Assembly: GCF_027359675.1 (NCBI RefSeq)
Contig: NZ_CP114788.1
Location: forward strand, 62,001-126,000
Direction of reading: 5' to 3'
Source: Roseibium sp. Sym1
GTDB taxonomy: Bacteria; Pseudomonadota; Alphaproteobacteria; Rhizobiales; Stappiaceae
Length of the DNA: 64,000 bases
Positions 37,821-45,609 of this stretch are shown piece by piece (positions within the stretch are counted from its first letter, which is position 1; every line of letters begins with the position of its first letter). The position numbers and the translations under genes were made by a program. Under the pieces are notes generated by a model. The model was not told where the DNA came from. It saw only the letters and a list, made by a program, of their open reading frames with translations, and did no database searches.

Positions 37821-38237
37821 ATGAATATCGGCGACGTATCACAACTGTCCGGTGTTCCGGCAAAGACGATCCGTTATTACGAGGATATCGGGTTGATCAA
37901 ACCCTTGCGAGGGGACAATGGCTATCGCAGCTTCCAGGACAGAGATCTTTATAAATTGGCCTTTCTTGGCCGGGCAAGGTCTCTCGGTTTTTCGATCGAA
38001 GATTGCAGAAGCCTCCTGGAGCTTTACGAAAACGATGGTCGGGCGAGCGCCGACGTGAAACAGATCGCGGAGAAGCATCTGGCTCGGATCGAAGAGAAGA
38101 TTTCCCAACTCCATTCCATGCAAAGGACATTGGCACATTTGATCGATGCTTGCGCGGGAGATCATCGCCCCGACTGTCCGATCCTTAATGACCTTGGCCA
38201 GGCTTCCGGACTTTCGGCGACTCGCAAGCGGCAGTGA
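37821..38237 (+). CDS. cueR: CueR, MerR-family copper-responsive regulator
   Basis: A 138-residue MerR-family activator: N-terminal winged helix (MNIGDVSQLSGVPAKTIRYYEDIGLI), a long dimerisation helix, and a C-terminal metal loop CAGDHRPDC (two Cys eight residues apart), the CueR signature for Cu+, Ag+ or Au+. GGGAG precedes the ATG. It should activate the two 19-bp-spacer promoters between copZ and copA and so its own expression as the second gene of the copA operon. Confidence 0.94.
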   Translation: MNIGDVSQLSGVPAKTIRYYEDIGLIKPLRGDNGYRSFQDRDLYKLAFLGRARSLGFSIEDCRSLLELYENDGRASADVKQIAEKHLARIEEKISQLHSMQRTLAHLIDACAGDHRPDCPILNDLGQASGLSATRKRQ

Positions 38238-38365
38238 TACCCGGGCTATGCCCATTGGCAATGCGGTAACTGGATAGCTGTATCCTTGCCGATATTGACC
38301 CAGCGGCGTCCGGAGGCGCTTCTGCGGATCCAATGCCGAAAAGACTTGCTGAGAGATGCTGCCAG

Positions 38366-38872
38366 ATGCCGGGAATTGAAAACACAGCCCAAACGGCGCA
38401 CCGCTATACACGATTGCAGATCGTGCTTCACTGGTCCGTCGTTATCCTGATCGCCGAGCAGTGGTATACGTCAAAGGCGATCCCGCGAACACACAACCCG
38501 TTCCTGCCACCATCGAAAGCCGATCTGTTGATGCACATGGTGCACAATTATGCCGGCATGTTGATCGGGCTGCTCATGGTGATCCGTCTCGGATTGATTT
38601 TCCTGAACCCCCGTCAGGGCAAAACCGGAAGCCGGGACTGGCAAACGAAGGGGGCCCATGCGGTGCACTGGGCACTGTATCTGGCTGTTCTCGGTCAGGC
38701 GTTGACCGGCTTTGTCGCGTCCTATCTCTGGAAGGGCGCTGTTCCCTTCCATCTGATGTTCTGGAATCTGATCCTGACCCTGGTGAGCGTGCACGTCCTC
38801 GCGGCGGCCTATCACCTTGTCTGCGGAGATGGTGTCGTCCGGAACATGGTTGTCTGGCGCCCGAAACGGTAG
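38366..38872 (+). CDS. Cytochrome b561-family protein
   Basis: A 168-residue di-heme membrane cytochrome with four hydrophobic helices. Candidate heme ligands are His in VLHWSVV (helix 1), MVHNYAG (helix 2), HAVHWALY (helix 3) and VHVLAAAYH (helix 4), matching the YodB/CybB-type layout. It would move electrons between quinone and a periplasmic partner. The start at 38366 is chosen over 38333 because the family begins shortly before the first helix. It lies about 130 nt after cueR; a decayed copy is at 51498-51968. Confidence 0.88.
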   Translation: MPGIENTAQTAHRYTRLQIVLHWSVVILIAEQWYTSKAIPRTHNPFLPPSKADLLMHMVHNYAGMLIGLLMVIRLGLIFLNPRQGKTGSRDWQTKGAHAVHWALYLAVLGQALTGFVASYLWKGAVPFHLMFWNLILTLVSVHVLAAAYHLVCGDGVVRNMVVWRPKR

Positions 38873-38950
38873 GAGCCGAACCGTTCCAGATCGGCCGGGC
38901 TGAAGTTGGCACTACCGACGAGGTAAGTTTGGCATGTACCATCCGGCCGT

Positions 38951-39757
38951 TCACGGGATGATCATTCCATTGCGGACATAGTCTTCGTGATACGGGAACA
39001 CGATTTCCGGATCCGACCGCAGGACGTTGCTATCCTTGTCGCAATAGTGCAGGCGTAGGAGCAGGTCGCGGATCAGGTTGAGCCGGGCACGCCGCTTGTT
39101 GTCACCATGCACAATTGTCCAGGGCGTGATTGCATTGTGCGTCCGCGACAGCATTTCGTTCCGCGCGGAACTGTAGTCGTCCCAGAGCTTGACGGCCTTT
39201 GCATCGATAGGGCTGATCTTCCACTGCTTGAGCGGATTGGTGCGCCGGTCTTCAAGGCGGCGTTTCTGTTCGTCCCGGGAAATGTCGAGATAGTATTTCA
39301 GCAGCTTGATACCCGAACGCACCAGCATGTGCTCGAAGTCGAGGACCGTCTCCATGAATTCCTCGTACTCTGCTTCCGTGCAGAATTTCATGACCCGCTC
39401 CACCCCCGCGCGGTTATACCAGCTGCGGTTGAACAGCACGAACTCCCGGGCTTTGGGAAGGTGTGCGGTGTAGCGCTGGAAGTACCAGCCGGTGCGGTCG
39501 AGATCCGATGGCTTTCCGAGTGCCACGACGCGCGTTTCCCGCGGGCTCAGATGCTCAACGATCCTTTTTATGACACCGTCCTTGCCGGCCGTGTCACGGC
39601 CTTCGATCAGGACCAGAATCCGATCGTCGCATTGAATGAAATGCTTCTGAAGTTTCACCAGTTCGATTTGCAGGGCATGCAATTGGGCACGGTATTCCTT
39701 CTTGTCCAATTGCATGCCCCTTTGAGACTGGTTCTTGTTTCGGCTTTGGCGTTTCAT
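38951..39757 (-). CDS. ppk2: Polyphosphate kinase 2 (PPK2)
   Basis: A 268-residue cytosolic PPK2-family kinase that transfers phosphate between polyphosphate and nucleotides. Walker A is GRDTAGKDG, the Walker-B-like region FNRSWYNRAGVE, and the lid has DEQKRRLEDRR; length is usual for the one-domain class. Adjacent stress genes (CBS-BON, DUF3141) suggest a role in energy supply under stress. It is transcribed away from the cytochrome b561 gene and lies downstream of the CBS-BON gene on the same strand (105-nt gap). Confidence 0.94.
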   Translation of the reverse strand: MKRQSRNKNQSQRGMQLDKKEYRAQLHALQIELVKLQKHFIQCDDRILVLIEGRDTAGKDGVIKRIVEHLSPRETRVVALGKPSDLDRTGWYFQRYTAHLPKAREFVLFNRSWYNRAGVERVMKFCTEAEYEEFMETVLDFEHMLVRSGIKLLKYYLDISRDEQKRRLEDRRTNPLKQWKISPIDAKAVKLWDDYSSARNEMLSRTHNAITPWTIVHGDNKRRARLNLIRDLLLRLHYCDKDSNVLRSDPEIVFPYHEDYVRNGMIIP

Positions 39758-39862
39758 GGCCTTTTAACCGTACCTCCCAAATTCTGTCCTGGACGGCTTT
39801 GGGCGATGGTCTCGCTGACGAAGCTTTCTTAGACAGGACAGGGCGGCATGCGGCGCTCCTGA

Positions 39863-40564
39863 TTAGTCGGCCCACATGGCGGCGCGTACCATCGGCGGAA
39901 AGACATTGATTTTGTTGTCGACCTCCCTGACACCGGCCACGTTCTCCGTTGCCACGCGTATAGCCTGCCTTTCCGGATCTGAATCGACGGCTCCCCAAAG
40001 ATGGGCGATGCCGCCGGATACGGTAACGGTCACAAATTGCCGGTCTATTCCGGTTTCCTTCAAAGCCTGTTCCACTTTGCCACGGATCGTTTTGTCATCC
40101 TTCGCAGCCTGTTCCGTGGCCGGCTTTGGCGTCGCCAGTCCACGCAGCAGATCGGCACGGCTCACGACCCCCACGAGTTGTCCGTTTGTGACGACCGGGA
40201 CCCGTTTTATGTGGTTGCGTTCCAGCAAGTCGGCGACTTCCTCGAGAGACGCGTCCTCACCCACGGTTTTTACGTCCCGTGTCATCACGTCCTTCGCCGT
40301 GCCGCCGTGCGACTTGATATAGTCGAGTGCCTTGTCCTCCGGGGCGGCCAGAAGCGCCATCCACCATGAAGGATGGCGCTCCGTTTGGGTTTCGGTGCGC
40401 CGGATCAGGTCACCCTCGCTGACGATGCCGACCATGTTGCCTTTGGCATTCACAACTGGTACTGCGCTGATCCGCTTGTCGGCTAGGGCTTTTGCGACGT
40501 CGCGCACGCTTGTGTCCGGGCCGACCGTTATTACGGACGTCGTCATCACGTCTTTCGCAAACAT
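39863..40564 (-). CDS. CBS-pair and BON domain protein
   Basis: A 233-residue protein with two CBS domains (residues 1-55 and about 85-145, each with the pattern DVMT, then V-P-V-V and VGIVSEGDL or VGVVSRADL) followed by a C-terminal BON domain (about 160-230; VTVSGGIAHLWGAV, GVREVDNKINV). CBS pairs sense adenine nucleotides and BON domains associate with membranes or phospholipids. The ATG at 40564 has GGAGGG about 8 nt upstream; the earlier ATG at 40579 overlaps that site and is less likely. It probably precedes ppk2 in one unit. Confidence 0.92.
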   Translation of the reverse strand: MFAKDVMTTSVITVGPDTSVRDVAKALADKRISAVPVVNAKGNMVGIVSEGDLIRRTETQTERHPSWWMALLAAPEDKALDYIKSHGGTAKDVMTRDVKTVGEDASLEEVADLLERNHIKRVPVVTNGQLVGVVSRADLLRGLATPKPATEQAAKDDKTIRGKVEQALKETGIDRQFVTVTVSGGIAHLWGAVDSDPERQAIRVATENVAGVREVDNKINVFPPMVRAAMWAD

Positions 40565-40668
40565 GATATTTCCCTCCATTAGATAATATCCTTATCCAAC
40601 AACCTATTATGGGAAGCCATTCAGGGGGTATGTCAATCACCCAGCCCGACCTCCCGCCATTTGGCCTT

Positions 40669-41106
40669 CTACATGGTGTGCGGCCGGTAGGTGATGCCGT
40701 TGGCTGCCTGCAGTTCGCGCACATATTTGATGATCGTTGCCACCTCTTCCTGACTCATTTGTGGCTGTGCAGGCATGTTTCCATAGGGCCAGTGGTGCTG
40801 GCGCACGCCGAACCTCGCCGCGACTAGGAATGACTCGTCGGTATGGTGTCCGGGATTGTAGATGTCGTGGACCAGCGGCGGGCCCTTGTCGGTTCCCGCC
40901 GCGTTGGCGCCGTGGCAATCCGCGCATACTGAATCAAACGCTTGTTTGCCTTTCAGGGCGATTTCGGAGAGTTGCGGCACTGAGACTGCTACGCTGACGG
41001 CAGATGTTCTTTTTTCCGATCCGAATGTTTTCCAGAGCCACAGACCTCCGCCAATTACGAAAAAGCCCAGCACCAGATATCTCGGCAGATTGTCGCGCAG
41101 GTTCAT
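40669..41106 (-). CDS. Membrane-anchored c-type cytochrome
   Basis: A 145-residue protein with one N-terminal membrane anchor (about residues 9-26) and a single class I cytochrome c domain in the periplasm. The heme site is CADCH (around 61-65), with a candidate distal Met in YGNMPAQP. The start ATG overlaps the stop of the upstream 68-aa gene as ATGA, so it is the last gene of a five-gene coupled operon with YHS, DUF5676, DUF3141 and the small protein. Confidence 0.9.
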   Translation of the reverse strand: MNLRDNLPRYLVLGFFVIGGGLWLWKTFGSEKRTSAVSVAVSVPQLSEIALKGKQAFDSVCADCHGANAAGTDKGPPLVHDIYNPGHHTDESFLVAARFGVRQHHWPYGNMPAQPQMSQEEVATIIKYVRELQAANGITYRPHTM

Positions 41107-41309
41107 TTGGCGGATTTCCCTTTCTGTGTAAGTGGTCGAACCATTGTTTTCGACGCAGTGGACATCCGGCCATGCGCACGTTCGGATTGGTTCGCATTGT
41201 TGATGCGGACGACGACGTCAAACGGCGCAAACGCACCGGTTCTGGCTCCCTGCGGGTCGTCGTAGGTGGCACCTCCCATTCTCCGGGACATGGTCTGGAG
41301 CACTTTCAT
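41103..41309 (-). CDS. Small hypothetical protein in the DUF3141 operon (68 aa)
   Basis: I do not recognise this 68-residue basic protein. It starts MKVLQTMSRRMGG, 3 nt after the DUF3141 stop, and its TGA overlaps the cytochrome start (ATGA). That tight spacing on both sides is the main argument that it is translated. It has no cysteine, signal peptide or membrane helix. Confidence 0.5.
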   Translation of the reverse strand: MKVLQTMSRRMGGATYDDPQGARTGAFAPFDVVVRINNANQSERAHGRMSTASKTMVRPLTQKGKSAK

Positions 41310-41312
41310 TTT

Positions 41313-43091
41313 CTATTGCCCGTAAAGCGCGGTGAAGATGCGTTCGTACGCTGCATCGCGGAATTCCCTACAGACTTCGAAGCTCTTGCCGACATCCTCA
41401 AAAATTTCGCGCTCATGCACGATCGCCGAATTATCGGCCTCAAGAGGTTTACGGTCTTTCCGGATCGTTTCAGCCGCTGCCGCCACACCGGGCATCCACG
41501 GATTGAACGCCTCGGAATAAAGATACCGGCTGGCCCTCATCGGATGCAGCCATTTGAGAATTTCCGCCGACCATGGATTGGAAAACGCCCGAACCCAGGG
41601 GCTGAAGAATGTCGCATATACATTCTCGCTGAATTCGGATGTCCGGCGGACACGCTCAAAGGCGTCACGCGGATAGTCGGTTTGAAGGTCCTCAACCCGG
41701 CGCGGCTCGAAACGAACCTCATAAGCAGGCTTGTGACAGTCGGGATCTCTGGACGGATTGTCGATCTTCATTTCATAGAGACCGGGGGGGAGGGCCTCGA
41801 TCTCTTCAAGGCTTTCCAGGATGGCCCTGTGTTCCAGTCGGGCGATGCTGGCCGAGACGAAAATTCCCAAGTGCCCCACATGGGGATTGGTCAGGTAGAC
41901 GATCCGCTGACCGGCCTGTTTCAGGTCGTCCGTGTCCTTGTATACCGCAGGTATCCAGCCCAGGGCCTGATGCGGTGGGGTGATATTGTCGCCGTAAGAC
42001 GCGAAGATAACGATCGGGTTGGCGATGCGGCGCAAGTTCGCAAGGCAGCCTTCGCAGATACGCACCAGGCCTTGTTCGAGCTTGTTGCCGACAAACAGAT
42101 TTTCGACGATTGCCAGCATTTCCTCGCGGCTGAGGAAATAGAAGCCGTTCCACCAGCGCTCAAAATCAAGGAAACGCTCGCGTTCGGTATCGATATGGCT
42201 GAAGAGGTTCGCATATTTTTCCCAAATCGCCTTTTCCGGCTTCAGGTTCTCGAAGTTCTGAGCCAGCCATGCACCATCGAAACGACCATCCGCGAGATCT
42301 GCGGTTAGATGGGTGAGCCATGCACCGCCGAGCAAACCTCCGGCGACCCGCATCGGGTTTACACCCGATTCACCCGCCCAGTAGGACAGCGGCGAACCGT
42401 TCAACACGATTGGCCCCGCCAGGCCTTCACAATCGGTCGCAAGCAGCGTCACCACCCAGCCGGCCTGACAGTTTCCGTAAAGCACCGGAGGGCTATCCAG
42501 ATGTCGGCGTGCCACCTCTTCGACGAAGAGCCTGAGGGCATGGAGAACATCCATCAGGGTCTGTTCAGGTTCAGGCTCCGGATAGAAAATGACGAAGTAG
42601 ACCGGATGCCCCTCGCGCATCGCCATTCCGACCTCTGAATCGCGTTTGAAACCGCCTATACCCGGGCCATGGCCTGCACGGGGATCGACGACGATGACCG
42701 GTTGTTTGTCGACATCGATACAGTTCTCGAGGCAGTCTTCTCCGACCGATGTGATCCGCAGCAGCGCATAGTTCGCCGGGCGTTCGAAACGCCGCGCGTC
42801 GAGCACCGTCTCGTATTTGAAGTCGAGCAGAGGCGGCATCCCAGAGCGCTCATGCGCCAGCATGTTGTCGGCACGTTGACGCAGCGTGTCCCAGAATAGG
42901 ATGCAACGTTCCAGAAAATCGCGCTGATAGGCGGCTATTTCCTGGACGGAGTGAAAAGGATCGCCGACGGCAGGCCGGGGTGCTGCTTTGGCAACATCGC
43001 CGCCATTGTTGCTCGCGGGACGATCCAAACGCTGTTTCCGGCGGCTTTCCCGGGATGCCAGAGATTTCAATGTTGTGGTGATCGTTTCCAT
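41313..43091 (-). CDS. DUF3141 protein, PHA-synthase-like alpha/beta hydrolase
   Basis: A 592-residue soluble protein of the DUF3141 family, related to poly-3-hydroxyalkanoate synthases. The nucleophile elbow reads LYGNCQAGW, with a Cys in the G-x-C-x-A position of the PhaC lipase-like box; later Asp (FASYGDNITPP) and His (NPHVGHLGIF) positions complete a possible triad. Its substrate is unknown. The ATG at 43091 is selected for the GGAGG just upstream and because it makes a TAATG overlap with the DUF5676 gene; upstream extension to 43280 would overlap that gene. It is the central gene of a cytochrome and metal-linked operon. Confidence 0.88.
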   Translation of the reverse strand: METITTTLKSLASRESRRKQRLDRPASNNGGDVAKAAPRPAVGDPFHSVQEIAAYQRDFLERCILFWDTLRQRADNMLAHERSGMPPLLDFKYETVLDARRFERPANYALLRITSVGEDCLENCIDVDKQPVIVVDPRAGHGPGIGGFKRDSEVGMAMREGHPVYFVIFYPEPEPEQTLMDVLHALRLFVEEVARRHLDSPPVLYGNCQAGWVVTLLATDCEGLAGPIVLNGSPLSYWAGESGVNPMRVAGGLLGGAWLTHLTADLADGRFDGAWLAQNFENLKPEKAIWEKYANLFSHIDTERERFLDFERWWNGFYFLSREEMLAIVENLFVGNKLEQGLVRICEGCLANLRRIANPIVIFASYGDNITPPHQALGWIPAVYKDTDDLKQAGQRIVYLTNPHVGHLGIFVSASIARLEHRAILESLEEIEALPPGLYEMKIDNPSRDPDCHKPAYEVRFEPRRVEDLQTDYPRDAFERVRRTSEFSENVYATFFSPWVRAFSNPWSAEILKWLHPMRASRYLYSEAFNPWMPGVAAAAETIRKDRKPLEADNSAIVHEREIFEDVGKSFEVCREFRDAAYERIFTALYGQ

Positions 43092-43411
43092 TACTGCCAC
43101 CTCCTCGCAAAGAAGTTGAACAAGGGCGCGAAAATCAGCGCGACATACCAGCCGTAGGCGAAGCTTTCGACGAGGCCGAGCAGGAAGCTGGGCAAGCTCA
43201 GCCATTTGAAGCCGGGCAGCAGGCGCAACCAGGTTTCGTACATGGCCTGTTGCGGAAAGATGAGGTCGAAGATCACGCACAACACGTACGTGACTGCGAG
43301 AAACAGGCCGAGGCTCATCCCGAGGGTCAAAACGGGTATGCGGATCGCAGACGGGGCGGGAAGCGGTGTGCCGGAAGGGCTTTGCCGCCCTGGAGAAACT
43401 CGGTCAACCAT
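43091..43411 (-). CDS. Small two-helix membrane protein (DUF5676-like)
   Basis: A 106-residue membrane protein with two predicted helices (LTLGMSLGLFLAVTYVLCVIF and the region SLPSFLLGLVESFAYGWYVALIFAPLFNFF). The second segment and the closing FNFF resemble the DUF5676/DUF2062-like small proteins often next to metal ATPases. The start at 43411 overlaps the YHS gene stop by 8 nt, and the stop overlaps the DUF3141 start, so all are coupled. The family assignment is tentative. Confidence 0.7.
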   Translation of the reverse strand: MVDRVSPGRQSPSGTPLPAPSAIRIPVLTLGMSLGLFLAVTYVLCVIFDLIFPQQAMYETWLRLLPGFKWLSLPSFLLGLVESFAYGWYVALIFAPLFNFFARRWQ

Positions 43412-43745
43412 GAGCGCTCTCCGTGGTTTCTTCGACAACGGTAGCCTTCGAACCCGCATACAGATGCGGAGCGGCCTCGAATTGCTCACGGCAGTCGCGT
43501 GAGCAGAAATAATAGACCGATCCGTTGTATACGGAGGGTTTGGAGTCCTTTGTCTGAACGGTCTTTCCACATACAGGATCGACGTCATTCACGGGGGGGA
43601 TCCAGCGAAGTTCGCCTTCGCTGTTTGAGTTTTCTTTTCCGGCTTTCTTGTGCGAATGATGTCCAGTTATGTGAGAACCGCAGCCGAACCTCATCATTAA
43701 GAAGAAGAGACCCGCCCAGAATAGAAAATAGACCAATGTTTCCAT
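43404..43745 (-). CDS. Membrane-anchored YHS-domain metal-binding protein
   Basis: A 113-residue protein with an N-terminal membrane helix (LVYFLFWAGLFFLMMRFG), a His-containing linker (HITGHHSHKK) and a YHS domain (about residues 55-100) with DPVCGKTV and SVYYFCSRDCREQF, whose cysteines would bind copper or another soft metal. Such proteins accompany copper P-type ATPases. It is the first gene of the operon; the promoter should lie in the AT-rich gap 43746-43940. The ATG at 43745 has only a weak ribosome-binding site. Confidence 0.82.
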   Translation of the reverse strand: METLVYFLFWAGLFFLMMRFGCGSHITGHHSHKKAGKENSNSEGELRWIPPVNDVDPVCGKTVQTKDSKPSVYNGSVYYFCSRDCREQFEAAPHLYAGSKATVVEETTESAHG

Positions 43746-43940
43746 TTTAATCTGTCCATTTGTTATTTTACGTGCATCTGCTCAGGTGTTTATGTCTTTG
43801 CCGTAGTATAGCAGTGGCACCTTTGGTTCGTGGCAATTGCCTCTGTAAAGTACGTGTTTCTGTTTCCACGAATTTGGATTAGAAATTCATGTGTCTAGAC
43901 ACGTTTCACTTTAACGACGGGGCATTGCCGAGCTAATTAC

Positions 43941-44324
43941 CTAAATCAGCGACATTCGTATCGATTTGGGAGGATGAGGTCGTGGGATAATGTATCTTGT
44001 CCAGTCGACAATTGCCTGAACAGAGAGCCCAGAAAATGTTGTTTCAGGAAAAAATGAAGTGAAGATTCCAGCCAGTGCGAAATGACTACACTGCTCATTT
44101 TCGCTGCAATCCCATTTGTTTTCCGGTGCAAAGTACGATGCAGAAAGATCTGTATCTGTTGACAGCGTAGAAACGCAAACAACTGTCTCGGGAAGATCGC
44201 CCAAAGATTCGTTTGATACCAGGAAGGCAAATATTGTTACCGCAACAGCAATCAGAAGCCCGGCAGTAAGCCGAAGTAATGAGACCAATTGTCCATCAGC
44301 AAGATTATGCGCTAAATTGAGCAT
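43941..44324 (-). CDS. Small exported or membrane orphan protein
   Basis: A 127-residue protein that I cannot assign. It has one N-terminal hydrophobic helix (LVSLLRLTAGLLIAVAVTIF), then a region with three Cys (VCVS, WDCSENEQCSH) and a proline-rich tail (RPHPPKSIRM). This layout resembles the small exported proteins at 44622 and 47965. It diverges from the former across a region with an FNR-type box. It is AT-richer than the surrounding genes. Confidence 0.5.
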   Translation of the reverse strand: MLNLAHNLADGQLVSLLRLTAGLLIAVAVTIFAFLVSNESLGDLPETVVCVSTLSTDTDLSASYFAPENKWDCSENEQCSHFALAGIFTSFFPETTFSGLSVQAIVDWTRYIIPRPHPPKSIRMSLI

Positions 44325-44464
44325 TTCTGGCTAACTTTCTCTCACTGAGCTTGCAGTATTTCAAGCACGCGAAATGGCTGAGCTCGTCTCGACGATAGTT
44401 AGGCATTCGATCAGTAGGGGCATGATGAATAAACTCTAGTATATCCTCACGCGTCAGTTTTTGT

Positions 44465-44478
44465 TTGATCAAAATCAA
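44465..44478 (+). promoter_or_regulatory. FNR/FixK-type binding site
   Basis: TTGATCAAAATCAA (44465-44478) is a perfect TTGAT-N4-ATCAA site. It lies between the divergent genes at 44324 and 44622, about 144 nt before the latter. FnrL/FixK proteins activate such promoters at low oxygen. It is the natural candidate to control the downstream cytochrome and multicopper oxidase unit. Confidence 0.7.
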
Positions 44479-44621
44479 TATGGAGACTTGGTTCTCTACC
44501 GTGCAATTATTTCCTCTGGCTGGTGGGTTGAAAACAAGTCAGCCCCTATTTAATAAAGTCATGAACTCGGTGCGGCTTTGTGGTCGGTTGAAAAGCGATT
44601 GCGTTAAACGGAATTTTTTAT

Positions 44622-44975
44622 ATGAGGCGCGGTTCCTGTAAGCTTTTGATATTGGTTTTCGCTCTTGCTGTAAGCCTAGTGGTAGCGGGAGGTGCGTTCA
44701 CCCACTCGGTAGGCTCAACTGTTGAGGCTCACGTAAACCAATCGGTCACATCAGTTGATATTTTGCACGGTGAAATGTCCAATGATCAGGGGGGAACATT
44801 TTCAGGGAACGAAACAGTTCACTGTGGTGCCTACCTGCTTGCCTTGACCTCGGACGTGCCTCTGTCGGGGCCCGATCTCCTGCAGGTCATTGGCACAGTT
44901 CCGCCGAGTTTGGCACTGTCCAGACAGGCGAACCTGGACCCGCCACCACCACGACCTGTTCCTCTGCCCGCTTGA
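44622..44975 (+). CDS. Small secreted orphan protein with Pro-rich tail
   Basis: A 117-residue protein with a clear Sec signal peptide (CKLLILVFALAVSLVVAGGAF, cleavage probably near residue 26). The mature part has His and a single Cys (ETVHCGAYLL), then a tail of DPPPPRPVPLPA. The pattern of a short exported protein with Cys/His in the middle and a PP-x-RP tail is common next to copper oxidases in alphaproteobacteria, often without any named domain. It precedes the cytochrome-oxidase genes by about 50 nt and shares their orientation. Confidence 0.6.
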   Translation: MRRGSCKLLILVFALAVSLVVAGGAFTHSVGSTVEAHVNQSVTSVDILHGEMSNDQGGTFSGNETVHCGAYLLALTSDVPLSGPDLLQVIGTVPPSLALSRQANLDPPPPRPVPLPA

Positions 44976-45024
44976 ACTCTTACTCGGCGAACGCCGCCGA
45001 TCAACCGGTTACAGGAACAGATTG

Positions 45025-45606
45025 ATGAAATTCAAAGTAATGACCATCGCCGGCACGCTGGTGCTGGCGGGTGCCGCCGCGGCCCTGGCGCATGGTGGCG
45101 CTACGGGAGTCGTCAAGGAACGCATGGATGCCATGGGCGAGATGGGGGATGTGATGAAGTCCCTCTCTTCGATCATGCGCGGCGACAAGGGCTATGACGC
45201 GGCCGCGGTGCGCAGCGGCGCCGAGGCGATCCAGTCCCATTCGGGCGAGGCCCTGACGAAGCTCTTTCCCGAACACAGCATCGAGGGATCCTCGGAAGCA
45301 AAGCCCGAGATCTGGTCGAACTGGCAGGAATTCAAGAGCCTTGCCGATCAGCTGGACCTCTTCGCCGCGGCGCTTGGTCAGGGCGCGGACAATGGGCTGG
45401 CCCATGGTGGCGACGGTGCCGGTATGATGGGTGGCAGCTCCATGATGTCCCAGGACGGGATGATGGGGACCGCACCCATGATGGGCGACGCATCGCAGAT
45501 GGCGAACCCGGAGATGCTTGCGCAGATGCCGGCGGACGGGCTTTTCAACATGGTGGCCCAAACCTGTTCGGCCTGCCACTCCAAGTTCCGGGTTGAGAAG
45601 AAATAG
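45025..45606 (+). CDS. Cytochrome c'/c556-type protein with Met-rich insert
   Basis: A 193-residue periplasmic cytochrome. The signal peptide (KVMTIAGTLVLAGAAAALAHG) is followed by a four-helix cytochrome c-556 type fold and a C-terminal heme motif CSACHSKF. Between helix 3 and the heme motif lies an unusual insert of about 30 residues rich in Met (MMGGSSMMSQDGMMG, then PMMGD), likely to bind Cu+. The ATG at 45025 is chosen since it starts the signal peptide. It is followed 3 nt later by the diheme cytochrome gene. Confidence 0.88.
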   Translation: MKFKVMTIAGTLVLAGAAAALAHGGATGVVKERMDAMGEMGDVMKSLSSIMRGDKGYDAAAVRSGAEAIQSHSGEALTKLFPEHSIEGSSEAKPEIWSNWQEFKSLADQLDLFAAALGQGADNGLAHGGDGAGMMGGSSMMSQDGMMGTAPMMGDASQMANPEMLAQMPADGLFNMVAQTCSACHSKFRVEKK

Positions 45607-45609
45607 CCG

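Noticed and set aside
41004..42308. A 434-codon plus-strand frame opposite the DUF3141 gene.
   Set aside because: It mirrors the coding strand of a well-supported gene with clear alpha/beta-hydrolase motifs and operon overlaps, and has no domain of its own.
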